Source of the DNA: Gemelliphila asaccharolytica
Lineage (GTDB): Bacteria; Bacillota; Bacilli; Staphylococcales; Gemellaceae
Length of the DNA stretch: 21,850 nt
NCBI RefSeq assembly: GCF_001553005.1
Contig: NZ_KQ959857.1
Location: 1 to 21,850, forward strand
Reading direction: 5' to 3'
In this document: in pieces, positions 1 through 8,094 of the stretch
How the letters are laid out: each line of letters opens with the position of its first letter
How positions within the stretch are numbered: the first letter of the stretch is position 1
Notes under the pieces: model-generated
Told to the model about the DNA's origin: nothing
Database searches by the model: none
Seen by the model: only the letters and a program-made list of their open reading frames with translations
Position numbers and translations under genes: made by a program

Positions 1-29
1 TAACATGGGTTCGAATCCCGTACGGGTCA
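1..29 (+). tRNA. tRNA-Glu, 3' end only (cut by window start)
   Basis: The first 29 bases form the last part of a tRNA. A five-pair T stem (ATGGG/CCCGT) encloses the seven-base loop TTCGAAT, followed by the 3' acceptor strand ACGGGTC and discriminator A at 29. CCA is not encoded. The 'TAACA' variable-region end plus this acceptor strand closely match Bacillus/Staphylococcus tRNA-Glu as I remember it. The anticodon lies outside the window, so the amino acid identity is inferred by similarity. Confidence 0.82.
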
Positions 30-49
30 TGTATCAATATTGTTTTAAT

Positions 50-73
50 TGAGGCGAAAGCCTTATTTTTTTT
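50..73 (+). terminator. Rho-independent terminator after the tRNA gene
   Basis: AGGC-GAAA-GCCT forms a compact GNRA-loop hairpin at 52-63, extended by G-T and T-A pairs. It is followed by eight T residues at 66-73. It ends the transcript that contains the tRNA. Confidence 0.8.
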
Positions 74-520
74 GCTATAAATAGAGTCTAAATATGGGGT
101 ATGAAAAATCTACTTGTAAATAATACACGTCGATAAATGATTATAGAAAAAACCAGCTTTAAAATCAAAAAAATGGTGTACAATATAGCCCTTTATAAAT
201 GATTTTAGAAAGTAGTCAACCGAAAATTATAAAAAATATTAATTAAAATAAAAAATTTTATAATTATTTACAAATAGCTTTTGTATAGTGTAAAATAAAT
301 AACTTTAAAATAAGTATTAAAATAAGATTTATTTTTTTATATTTCAAAATTATTTTTCAAGTTAAGTAATGATTAAAATATTTAAATAGTAAAATTATTA
401 ATTAATTTAAAATTTATGATAGTTATGAATATTTTATATTATCTTTAAAAAGAGAGAATTTTTATCTTTATAGATATTTATTTTATAAATCTTATTAGAT
501 GATAAATAAAATCTTTTTTA
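74..520. other. Gene-free AT-rich stretch between tRNA and polA
   Basis: I see no credible gene in this stretch of about 450 bases. The longest ATG-initiated frames are 11-15 codons and lack a ribosome binding site. A 17-base direct repeat with one mismatch occurs at 133-149 and 195-211. A weak promoter-like pair (TTTACA at 267-272, TAAAAT at 291-296, 18-base spacer) could start a long polA leader or a small RNA, but nothing else supports it. Confidence 0.5.
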
Positions 521-529
521 TGATATAAT
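521..529 (+). promoter_or_regulatory. Extended -10 promoter of polA
   Basis: TGA-TATAAT at 521-529 is a perfect -10 hexamer with the TG extension, about 30 bases before the polA start. No good -35 is found 17 bases upstream (GATAAA at 501-506), which fits an extended -10 promoter. Confidence 0.65.
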
Positions 530-558
530 AGAAATAATAGAAGAAATGAGGAAAAGTT

Positions 559-3168
559 ATGTCAAAAATAATATTATTAGATGGTAATAGTTTATCATAC
601 AGAGCATTTTATGCGATGCCCCCTTTTAAAAATAAAAATGGGCTTTACACAAATAGTGTTTACGGTTTCGTATTAATGCTTGATAAAATATTAAGAGAAG
701 TAAATCCCGATTATGCACTAGTTGCTTTTGATAAGGGGAAAAAAACTTTTCGTCATAAAGAATATTCAGAATATAAAGGAACAAGAGAAAAAACTCCTTT
801 AGAATTAATTGAGCAATTTGGCTACATTAGACAGCTTTTAGATTCTTATGGAATAAAATATGAAGAAAATGATGAATATGAAGCAGATGACATATTAGGA
901 AGTTATGCTAAAAAGGCAAGTAAGTTAGGAAATGAAGTAATTATAGTGACAGGGGATAGAGATTTAACTCAACTTGCTGATGAAAAAATTACTATTTATT
1001 TCACTAAAAAAGGAGTTACAGAGATAGAAAAATATACTCTTGAATTTATAAAAGAAAAATATAATTTAAATCCAAAACAAATAGTAGATATGAAAGGATT
1101 GATGGGAGACAAGTCGGATAATATTCCAGGTATAGCAGGGGTAGGAGAAAAAACAGCTTTAAAATTATTAGAAGAATTCGAAACTGTAGAAAATGTACTG
1201 GCAAATATAGATAAGGTTAGTGGAAAAAAATTAAAAGAAAAATTAATTAATGGTAAGCAAGACGCTATCTTAAGTAAAAATCTTGCAACTATTTATACAG
1301 ATGTAAAATTGGAAAATGAAATAGAAGATTTAACTTTTAATGAAAATATAGAAAAAAAAGAGCAACTATTTAAAAAATTAGGATTTACATCTTTTTTAAA
1401 AAAATTGAGTAATAATAAAAACAAAACAGAAAGTATTAATGAAAAAATAGAAATATTAAAAGCTAATAGATATACAAAAATAAGAATACAAAGTGCAGTA
1501 ATATATATTGAAAATCTAACAGAAGACTATCATAATTCGGTAGTGGTAGGAGCTTGTTTATATACAAATAAAAGATTATATATATTTGATTTAGAAGAAT
1601 TTTTCTTAAATAAAAATATTAAGGAATATTTAGAATCTAAAGAGGAAAAAAATATTTATGACTTTAAAAAAGTATCATTTTTAGCTAAAAAATATAATAT
1701 AGAAATAGAGGAAAATGTTTTTGATGCAAAAATAGCAAGTTATCTAATAGATGTAAATGTAAAAGCTCAGTTAGACAAAATAGTAAACACATATTTAGGT
1801 GAATTGTTAGAAAGTGATGAAGAAATATATGGAAAAGGGAAAAAAAGAAAATTACCTGACAGAGAAAAAATAAATAGTTACCTTTTAAAAATAGTAACAA
1901 GTTTGTCAAAACTAGAAGAAATACTCCAAAAATTGTTGAAAAAGCAAAATATAATAGATTTGTATAAAATAGAAATAAAAACTTCAAAAACATTAGCAAA
2001 CATGGAATATAATGGGATTTTTGTAGAAGAAAAAGCACTACTGAAAATAAGCGAAGAATTAGAAAAAAGGATAAAAACTTTAGAAAATTCTATTTATACA
2101 TTATCAGGAGAAGAATTTAATATAAATTCTCCAAAACAATTAGGAGAGATACTTTTTGATAAATTACAGTTGAGAGTAATAAAAAAAACAAAGACAGGCT
2201 ATTCAACATCAAGTGAAGTATTAGAACAGCTAAAAGAAGAAAGTCCTATAATAAAATTAATAATGGAATATAGAATGCTAGCAAAATTAAATTCTACTTA
2301 TGCAAAAGGACTAATAAAAGATATAACAAAAGAGGGTAAAATACACACTAGATATGAACAAACACTCGCACAAACAGGAAGACTATCATCAGTAAATCCT
2401 AACTTACAAAATATACCTATAAAAATAGAAGAAGGAAAAAAAATAAGAAAAGCCTTTATACCAGAAAGTAAAGATAATATAATATTATCAATAGACTATT
2501 CACAAATAGAATTAAGAATTTTAGCACATATAGCAAATGATGAAAAAATGATAGAAGCTTTCAATAATGACTTAGATATTCATAAAAAAACAGCAAGTGA
2601 AGTGAACAACGTTCCAATAGAAGAAGTAACACCAAAAATGCGATCTGAAGCAAAAGCAGTTAATTTTGGTATAGTATATGGGATTAGTGATTTTGGTTTA
2701 AGTAATAATTTAGGAATAAGCAGAAAAAGAGCAAAAGAATTTATAGATAAATATTTAAATACATTTTCTGGCGTAAAAAAATATATGGAAGACATAGTAG
2801 AATTTGCAAAAGAACATGAATATGTAGAAACAATATTCAAAAGAAGAAGATATATACCAGAAATAAATTCTAAAAATAAGATATTAAAAAATTTAAACAG
2901 CCGAATAGCTATGAACACTCCGGTACAAGGAAGTGCAGCAGACATAATAAAAATAGCTATGAATAAGGTATATGAATATCTCAAAAATTCTAATATAAGA
3001 GCAAAAATGTTACTGCAAATCCACGATGAACTTATATTTGATGTTCATAAAGATGATAGAAAAATATTGGAAAAAGAAGTGAAAAAAATTATGGAAAATG
3101 TAGCTGATTTAAAAGTGAAATTGAAAGCTAGTGTTTCCTATGGAGATAATTGGTATGAAGCTAAGTAA
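559..3168 (+). CDS. polA: DNA polymerase I
   Basis: This is an 869-residue family A DNA polymerase that fills gaps and removes RNA primers during replication and repair. The N-terminal 5'-nuclease domain (about 1-290) starts with DGNSLSYRAFYAMP and has the TGDRD metal-site motif near 130 and the helix-hairpin-helix segment GVGEKTALKLL near 193-203. The middle domain is shaped like the 3'-5' exonuclease, but the DxE acidic motif is absent, so proofreading is probably lost, as in Bacillus PolA. The polymerase domain has motif A (DYSQIELRILAH, from D646), motif B (RSEAKAVNFGIVYG, from R695) and motif C (QIHDELIFD, H822-D823). The start is set by TGAGGA about six bases upstream. The length is normal for the family. 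The following gene is rapZ rather than the frequent mutM or coaE. Confidence 0.97.
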   Translation: MSKIILLDGNSLSYRAFYAMPPFKNKNGLYTNSVYGFVLMLDKILREVNPDYALVAFDKGKKTFRHKEYSEYKGTREKTPLELIEQFGYIRQLLDSYGIKYEENDEYEADDILGSYAKKASKLGNEVIIVTGDRDLTQLADEKITIYFTKKGVTEIEKYTLEFIKEKYNLNPKQIVDMKGLMGDKSDNIPGIAGVGEKTALKLLEEFETVENVLANIDKVSGKKLKEKLINGKQDAILSKNLATIYTDVKLENEIEDLTFNENIEKKEQLFKKLGFTSFLKKLSNNKNKTESINEKIEILKANRYTKIRIQSAVIYIENLTEDYHNSVVVGACLYTNKRLYIFDLEEFFLNKNIKEYLESKEEKNIYDFKKVSFLAKKYNIEIEENVFDAKIASYLIDVNVKAQLDKIVNTYLGELLESDEEIYGKGKKRKLPDREKINSYLLKIVTSLSKLEEILQKLLKKQNIIDLYKIEIKTSKTLANMEYNGIFVEEKALLKISEELEKRIKTLENSIYTLSGEEFNINSPKQLGEILFDKLQLRVIKKTKTGYSTSSEVLEQLKEESPIIKLIMEYRMLAKLNSTYAKGLIKDITKEGKIHTRYEQTLAQTGRLSSVNPNLQNIPIKIEEGKKIRKAFIPESKDNIILSIDYSQIELRILAHIANDEKMIEAFNNDLDIHKKTASEVNNVPIEEVTPKMRSEAKAVNFGIVYGISDFGLSNNLGISRKRAKEFIDKYLNTFSGVKKYMEDIVEFAKEHEYVETIFKRRRYIPEINSKNKILKNLNSRIAMNTPVQGSAADIIKIAMNKVYEYLKNSNIRAKMLLQIHDELIFDVHKDDRKILEKEVKKIMENVADLKVKLKASVSYGDNWYEAK

Positions 3169-3247
3169 AATAATAGTAACTCTCATTTTATTAACTTATA
3201 TAGATGAAAAATTTAATAACAAAAAATGTTTATAATTAAGGAGCAAA

Positions 3248-4102
3248 ATGAAAAAAGATTTAGTAATAATTACAGGACTAAGTGGAGCGGGAAAAAATAC
3301 AGCATTAAATATATTTGAAGATTTTGGTTATTTTTGTGTAGATAATATGCCTTCGCTTTTGGTAGATTCATTTTTGAAAATACTTAATGAAAAAAATATA
3401 AAAAAAGCAGCGTTTATAATAGACATAAGAAGTAAAAAATTTTCAATAGAGTTAGGACATTTGATTCAAAATGTTCTAAAAGATGATAATTTCAACATAA
3501 AATTAGTTTATATTGAATGTAGTGATGAAGTTTTAGTAAATAGGTATAAAGAAAAAAGAAAAAATCATCCTCTTTCTAAGGAAAGCAATCTTTTAGATGG
3601 TATAAAAGAAGAAAGAGAAATAATGAAAACAGTAAAAGCTCAAGCTAATTATATTTATGATACAACAAATATAACAACAAAAGATTTAGTGAAAAAAATT
3701 TCAAATGATTTTAATATAAAAAAAGAAGAAAGTTATCATGTTGTTATATCTAGTTTTGGATATAAATATGGAATACCTATTGATGCAGACAACATAATAG
3801 ATGTCAGATTTTTAAAAAATCCTTTTTATGTAGAAAAATTAAAAGAAAAAAATGGTTTTTCTGATGATGTTTATAACTATGTAATGAATGATGAACAGAC
3901 TCAAGAATTTTATAAAAAATTAAGAGATTTAATATTGTATATGATTGAGAAATATAAGTATGAAGGAAGAGATAAAGTATCTATAGCTATAGGTTGTACA
4001 GGTGGTAAACATAGGTCAGTTAGTATTGCAAGAACATTATATAAAGATATAGTAGAAAAAAAATATAAAACATACATTTCTCATAGAGATATTAAGAGGT
4101 AA
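3248..4102 (+). CDS. rapZ: RapZ/YvcJ family nucleotide-binding protein
   Basis: This 284-residue protein matches the RapZ (YvcJ) family. These bind NTPs, and in E. coli RapZ controls the GlmZ/GlmS glucosamine pathway through RNA binding; the Bacillus role is less clear. The N-terminal P-loop is GLSGAGKN at 10-17, followed by EDFGYFCVDNMP, a family hallmark, and a Walker-B-like FIIDIRS. The C-terminal domain carries DVRFLKNPFY and GCTGGKHRSVSIARTLY (C250, H255), also typical. The P-loop ends in K16-N17, where Ser or Thr is expected. AAGGAG lies five bases before the ATG. The next gene, glmR, starts two bases after the stop codon, as in the conserved rapZ-glmR pair. Confidence 0.95.
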   Translation: MKKDLVIITGLSGAGKNTALNIFEDFGYFCVDNMPSLLVDSFLKILNEKNIKKAAFIIDIRSKKFSIELGHLIQNVLKDDNFNIKLVYIECSDEVLVNRYKEKRKNHPLSKESNLLDGIKEEREIMKTVKAQANYIYDTTNITTKDLVKKISNDFNIKKEESYHVVISSFGYKYGIPIDADNIIDVRFLKNPFYVEKLKEKNGFSDDVYNYVMNDEQTQEFYKKLRDLILYMIEKYKYEGRDKVSIAIGCTGGKHRSVSIARTLYKDIVEKKYKTYISHRDIKR

Positions 4103-4104
4103 CA

Positions 4105-5085
4105 ATGAAAACAGGAATAAAAATAGTAGCTATAGGAGGAGGAACAGGACTTTCTGTATTACTCCGTGGTTTAAAAAAATATCCATTAGATATAACAGCA
4201 CTTGTTACTGTTGCAGATGATGGAGGAAGTAGTGGAAAAATAAGAAGTGATATGAATATTCCTTCTCCGGGAGATATAAGGAATGTAATTTCTGCATTAT
4301 CAGATGTAGAGCCAGATCTTGAAAAAATGTTCCAATATCGATTTGATATTGGCGAAGTGAGAGGACACCCCGTAGGAAATCTGATGCTTGCAGCACTTGC
4401 TGACATACATGGAGATTTTTCAACAGCCGTCAAGATAATGAGTAGAATTTTCAAAGTAAAAGGGACAGTTTTACCTACAACAAATGACATAGCAACACTA
4501 AACGCTATAATGAAAGATAAAACTATAGTTCGAGGAGAATCCTCAATCACAAAATATGGAGGAAAAATAGATAGAGTATATATATCCCCAAAAAGTGTAA
4601 AGACAACACCTTGTGTACTAAAGGCGATACAAGAAGCAGATTACATAGTAATGGGACCTGGAAGTTTATATACTTCTATAATACCCAATTTGGTAATAGA
4701 GCAAGTATCTAATGAGATATTAAAAAGCAAAGCAAGAAAAATTTATGTTTCAAATATAATGACACAACATGGGGAAACAGACTCTTACACAGTATCAGAC
4801 CATATCAAAGCTATAAATAAACATATTGGAGAAAATATTTTTAATTTAGTAATTGCTAATTCAAAAGAAATAGATCCAGAAATATTAAAAATATATAAAA
4901 ATTCAAATCAAGAAGAAGTAAAACTAGATAAAGAAGAAATAGAAAAACTGGATATAGAAATAATAGATGATGATATAGTAGAAATAGAGAATAATAATGT
5001 AAGACACAACAATGAAAAAGTTGCCAATTTAATTTATGGATATATTATGGAAAATCAAGAATCTATTGTTTACAGAGGAAACTAA
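4105..5085 (+). CDS. glmR: GlmR (YvcK) gluconeogenesis and cell-wall factor
   Basis: This 326-residue protein of the CofD/YvcK family is called GlmR in Bacillus. There it binds UDP-GlcNAc and stimulates amino-sugar supply for peptidoglycan, and it is needed on gluconeogenic carbon sources. Diagnostic segments are IGGGTGLSVLLRGLK (10-24), VADDGGSSGKIRSD (about 37-50), SPGDIRN, HPVGNLML and MGPGSLYTSIIPNL. The C-terminal tail is rich in acidic residues before RHNNEKVANLI. Its ribosome binding site (AGAGG) lies in the end of rapZ. The downstream gene starts two bases after its stop codon. In many Firmicutes whiA follows here; in this window a binding-protein gene does. Confidence 0.95.
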   Translation: MKTGIKIVAIGGGTGLSVLLRGLKKYPLDITALVTVADDGGSSGKIRSDMNIPSPGDIRNVISALSDVEPDLEKMFQYRFDIGEVRGHPVGNLMLAALADIHGDFSTAVKIMSRIFKVKGTVLPTTNDIATLNAIMKDKTIVRGESSITKYGGKIDRVYISPKSVKTTPCVLKAIQEADYIVMGPGSLYTSIIPNLVIEQVSNEILKSKARKIYVSNIMTQHGETDSYTVSDHIKAINKHIGENIFNLVIANSKEIDPEILKIYKNSNQEEVKLDKEEIEKLDIEIIDDDIVEIENNNVRHNNEKVANLIYGYIMENQESIVYRGN

Positions 5086-5087
5086 TT

Positions 5088-5984
5088 ATGAAAAAAATCA
5101 TAATAATAATTTTTTCTATAATAATTTTATTATCATTTTTTTTGTTAGAAAAAAATAAAAATCATAAAGAATATATAGATTTTTCTGATACTATAGACAC
5201 AGTAAAAAAGGAAGATACTGAAACTGTATCAATAGGTATGATTTCTGTCAGTGGAGATAACAAAGGATATGTAGCAGAAAAAAATTTAGCAAACTATATA
5301 GCAAAAAAACTAAACAAGAATGTAAAATTTATTCAAAGAAAAAGCTATAAGGAAATAAATACACTTTTAAAAAATAAAGAGATAGATATAGCATTTCTTT
5401 CAGTAGGAGCATATGTACTTTATGATGACAAAAAAAACTTATCTCTTATAGCAAAACCTTGCAGGGGAAAAAGTTTTTACCATCCAGTAGTGATAGCTAA
5501 AAAAAATTCTTCTATAAACAATATAGAAGATTTAAGAAATAAGGACTTTGCATTTGTAGATACTTATAGTTACTCAGGATATATATTTTTAAGTAATTAT
5601 TTAGAAGAAAAAGGAACAAATGTTGATGAATTTTTCAATAAAAAATATTACTTTACATACTCTCATGAGCAATCGGTTAGACAAGTAGCTAACGAAAATG
5701 TGGAAGCGGGAGTAGTTGATGATTGGGTTCTTCAATATTTGGAAAAAAATGATCCAGAACTTTTATCTGAAATAAAAATAGTTAAAATATTTGATGAAGT
5801 GTCTACAGGTCCGATAGTAACTCATAAAAATTATGAACAAAAAGACCAATTAAAAGAAATACTCTTTAATATAAACAAAGATGAAACTATAAGCGAAACA
5901 TTGGATAAATTACAAATAACATCATACGAAGAAACAACAAAAGAAAATTACCCAATATTAAGGGGAGAAGAAGATGCTAGCTAA
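5088..5984 (+). CDS. PhnD-type substrate-binding protein, likely sensory
   Basis: This 298-residue protein has one N-terminal hydrophobic segment (about 4-21) and then a type-2 periplasmic-binding fold of the PhnD (phosphate/phosphite/phosphonate) family. Family-like segments are IGMISVSGDN (about 49-58), KNKEIDIAFLSVGAYV, and DTYSYSGYIF (about 158-167), which corresponds to the anion-binding loop of PhnD, then GVVDDWVLQYL. There is no lipobox cysteine, so it is probably held by an uncleaved membrane anchor or released. No ABC permease or ATPase gene is adjacent. It overlaps the sensor kinase gene by 11 bases, so I infer that it presents a ligand to that kinase. The ligand is unknown; small oxyanions are a guess from the family. 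Its ribosome binding site (AGAGGA) lies inside the end of glmR, suggesting coupling. Confidence 0.85.
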   Translation: MKKIIIIIFSIIILLSFFLLEKNKNHKEYIDFSDTIDTVKKEDTETVSIGMISVSGDNKGYVAEKNLANYIAKKLNKNVKFIQRKSYKEINTLLKNKEIDIAFLSVGAYVLYDDKKNLSLIAKPCRGKSFYHPVVIAKKNSSINNIEDLRNKDFAFVDTYSYSGYIFLSNYLEEKGTNVDEFFNKKYYFTYSHEQSVRQVANENVEAGVVDDWVLQYLEKNDPELLSEIKIVKIFDEVSTGPIVTHKNYEQKDQLKEILFNINKDETISETLDKLQITSYEETTKENYPILRGEEDAS

Positions 5985-7362
5985 ATTGAAAATAAAAAAT
6001 AAAATGATAATATTATTTTCTATTTTTTATCTCATATATATAGTAGTAATATTGGCTTATACATATAAAACTAATGTAAAAATACTCAAAGAATCTCTTA
6101 GAAATAGAGTAACAGAAAATTTTTATCAGTTGTCATATAATTTAGCAGATGATATCAGAGTCGACAATATTTATAAAATAAATCAAAAAATAAAAAATCT
6201 GCCAAAAGAAACAGACGAAATAGCTTATGTAATAGTATATGATAATGAAAAAAATATCTTATCAAAAAATCTAAAAGAAGTACCAAAAAAATTACAAACT
6301 TTTGATAACTATGGAATATTTAAAGAATATAACAGTTCCAAAGGCGAAATTATAGATTATGTAGATAAAATTCAAAATATAGATATTGGGTATATAAGAA
6401 TAGGATTTTATACAAAAAGTATTTATCAAAAAACATACAATGAATTTTTAAACATTCTATTGTTGAATACAATACTATTTTTAATATTAATAATATTAGC
6501 AAACTATATATTAAAATTGATAGAAAAACCAATAGATAATTTAACTTTTGTAACTAATGAAATCACTCAAAGTGAAGAGTACAATGATATAGTAGAAAAA
6601 TGTTATTATCCTAAGGATTTTCATGTCTTGATTGACGCTATCAATCAAATGATAATAACTAATAAAAAAAATAAAAAACTAAAAAATACACTTTTAAATA
6701 AAGTTTTTAAAGTTCAAGAAGATGAAAGAAAAATTCTTTCAAGAGAACTTCACGATGAAGTAAGTCAAACATTAGCAAGTTTACTTTTTTTAGTTACAAA
6801 TATAAAATTAAAAGAAGTAGATAATGTAAAAAAAGAAAGATTAGATAAAGTAATTTTTGAATTAAAAAAAAGTTTAAAAGATATCAGAAATATTGCAGTA
6901 AATCTAAGACCACCACTAATAGAAGAACATGGTATAATAGAAGCAATAAAAAAACATATTGAAGAATATATAAAACTATATAAAATAGATGTAAAATTTT
7001 TAACTAATATTAAAAACATAGAAAACGATAATTTTAATATAACTATATATAGAATAATACAAGAAGCTTTAACAAATATAAAAAAACATTCTAAAGCTAC
7101 AAAAGTAGAAATAAAATTTGAAAAAAATTTTGAAAATACAGTATTAAGTATTGCAGACAATGGAACGGGGCTTGACAATAAAAAAATAATTGAAGCCAAA
7201 GAAAAGGGAAGATTAGGAATATATGGAATAAAAGAAAGAGTTGAAGAATTTTTTGGAAATTTTTATTTAGACAAAAATGATAAGTATTCTACTATAATAG
7301 TATGTAAATTTAAAAATAAATATTTAATAGCAGGTGAATATGAAAATATTATTAATAGATGA
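5974..7362 (+). CDS. Membrane sensor histidine kinase, NarL/DegS class
   Basis: This 462-residue kinase has membrane segments at about 11-29 and 158-180 framing an extracellular domain of roughly 125 residues. A HAMP-like linker follows (about 180-235). The HisKA_3 dimerisation helix contains ERKILSRELHDEVSQTL with phospho-acceptor H260. The ATPase domain has the N box EALTNIKKH (N368), DNGTG (D395-G399) and GRLGIYGIKERV. These features place it with NarX/DegS/NreB-type kinases; no iron-sulfur cysteine cluster is visible. It starts at ATG 5974 after AGGGGAGAAG, inside the end of the binding-protein gene. Its end overlaps the response regulator gene. It is probably the transmembrane relay of a three-part system. 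Confidence 0.93.
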   Translation: MLAKLKIKNKMIILFSIFYLIYIVVILAYTYKTNVKILKESLRNRVTENFYQLSYNLADDIRVDNIYKINQKIKNLPKETDEIAYVIVYDNEKNILSKNLKEVPKKLQTFDNYGIFKEYNSSKGEIIDYVDKIQNIDIGYIRIGFYTKSIYQKTYNEFLNILLLNTILFLILIILANYILKLIEKPIDNLTFVTNEITQSEEYNDIVEKCYYPKDFHVLIDAINQMIITNKKNKKLKNTLLNKVFKVQEDERKILSRELHDEVSQTLASLLFLVTNIKLKEVDNVKKERLDKVIFELKKSLKDIRNIAVNLRPPLIEEHGIIEAIKKHIEEYIKLYKIDVKFLTNIKNIENDNFNITIYRIIQEALTNIKKHSKATKVEIKFEKNFENTVLSIADNGTGLDNKKIIEAKEKGRLGIYGIKERVEEFFGNFYLDKNDKYSTIIVCKFKNKYLIAGEYENIINR

Positions 7363-7951
7363 TCATAAATTGATTAAAATGGCAGTAACAATGCTAATAG
7401 AAGAGAATATAAAAGATGTGAAAATTGATAGTGCTACAAGTTATAAAGAATTTTTAAGTAAAATAAATTTAAATACATATGATATAATTTTATGTGATAT
7501 AACCTTAAAAGATGCTACAGGATATGATGTCTTAACATATTTAGATGAGAAAAAAAGACAAGAAAAAACAATAGTATTAAGTATGCATGAAGATAAAAAT
7601 TATGTAAAAAAAGCAATAAGATTAGGGGCAAAAGGATATGTAGCTAAATCTTCAGCACATGAAGAAATAATATTAGCTATAGAAAAAGTAATTAATGGAG
7701 AAATATATTTGAAAAAAGAGTATCAAGATATCTTTTATGACCTTTATACAGAGAAAGACCAAATTCTAAGTGATAGGGAAAGGGAAGTATTAGAATATAT
7801 AGTAAAAGGATATACATTAACAGAAATAGGAGAAAAGTTGTTTTTGAGTGTGAAAACAATAGATACATATAAAAAAAGACTAATGGAAAAATTAGGGCTT
7901 AAAAAAAGAAGTGAATTAATAGATTATTACCAAAAAGAACTGGAAATATAA
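7340..7951 (+). CDS. NarL/LuxR-family response regulator
   Basis: This 203-residue regulator has a receiver domain (about 1-120) with MKILLIDDH (acidic pair D8-D9), phospho-acceptor D53 in ILCDITL, and the conserved Lys in GYVAKSS. The DNA-binding domain (about 136-200) is a LuxR-type helix-turn-helix: LSDREREVLEYIVKGYTLTEIGEKL followed by SVKTIDTYKKRLMEKLGL. I chose ATG 7340 over an in-frame GTG at 7334, because AGGTGA at 7332-7337 is the only Shine-Dalgarno-like sequence; its spacing to 7340 is short, so the start is uncertain. It overlaps the kinase gene, which implies coupled translation. Target genes cannot be read from the window. A terminator follows the gene. Confidence 0.93.
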   Translation: MKILLIDDHKLIKMAVTMLIEENIKDVKIDSATSYKEFLSKINLNTYDIILCDITLKDATGYDVLTYLDEKKRQEKTIVLSMHEDKNYVKKAIRLGAKGYVAKSSAHEEIILAIEKVINGEIYLKKEYQDIFYDLYTEKDQILSDREREVLEYIVKGYTLTEIGEKLFLSVKTIDTYKKRLMEKLGLKKRSELIDYYQKELEI

Positions 7952-7980
7952 TTGATTATTATAAATTTAATAAAATAAGA

Positions 7981-8022
7981 AATCTCTTGCTTTGTAATTA
8001 CGAGACAAGAGATTAATTTTTT
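7981..8022 (+). terminator. Terminator after the response regulator
   Basis: A nine-pair stem, AATCTCTTG (7981-7989) with CAAGAGATT (8006-8014), has a 16-base loop and is followed by AATTTTTT. It closes the rapZ-to-regulator transcript. Confidence 0.8.
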
Positions 8023-8094
8023 GATTGCTTTTATTTATTTAGTATTTTAATATTATTGTAGGATATAGATAAAAAAATTTAAGAAGGTAGTAAT

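Noticed and set aside
101..136. Short ATG frame in the tRNA-polA gap
   Set aside because: Eleven codons, with no properly spaced ribosome binding site and no recognisable product.
3231..3236. TATAAT as a separate rapZ promoter
   Set aside because: Transcription would begin at or after the ribosome binding site at 3238-3243, and no -35 is present. It is more likely a chance AT-rich match.
4092..4550. - strand open frame of 152 codons opposite glmR
   Set aside because: It is a shadow of the strongly conserved glmR coding frame, without translation signals.
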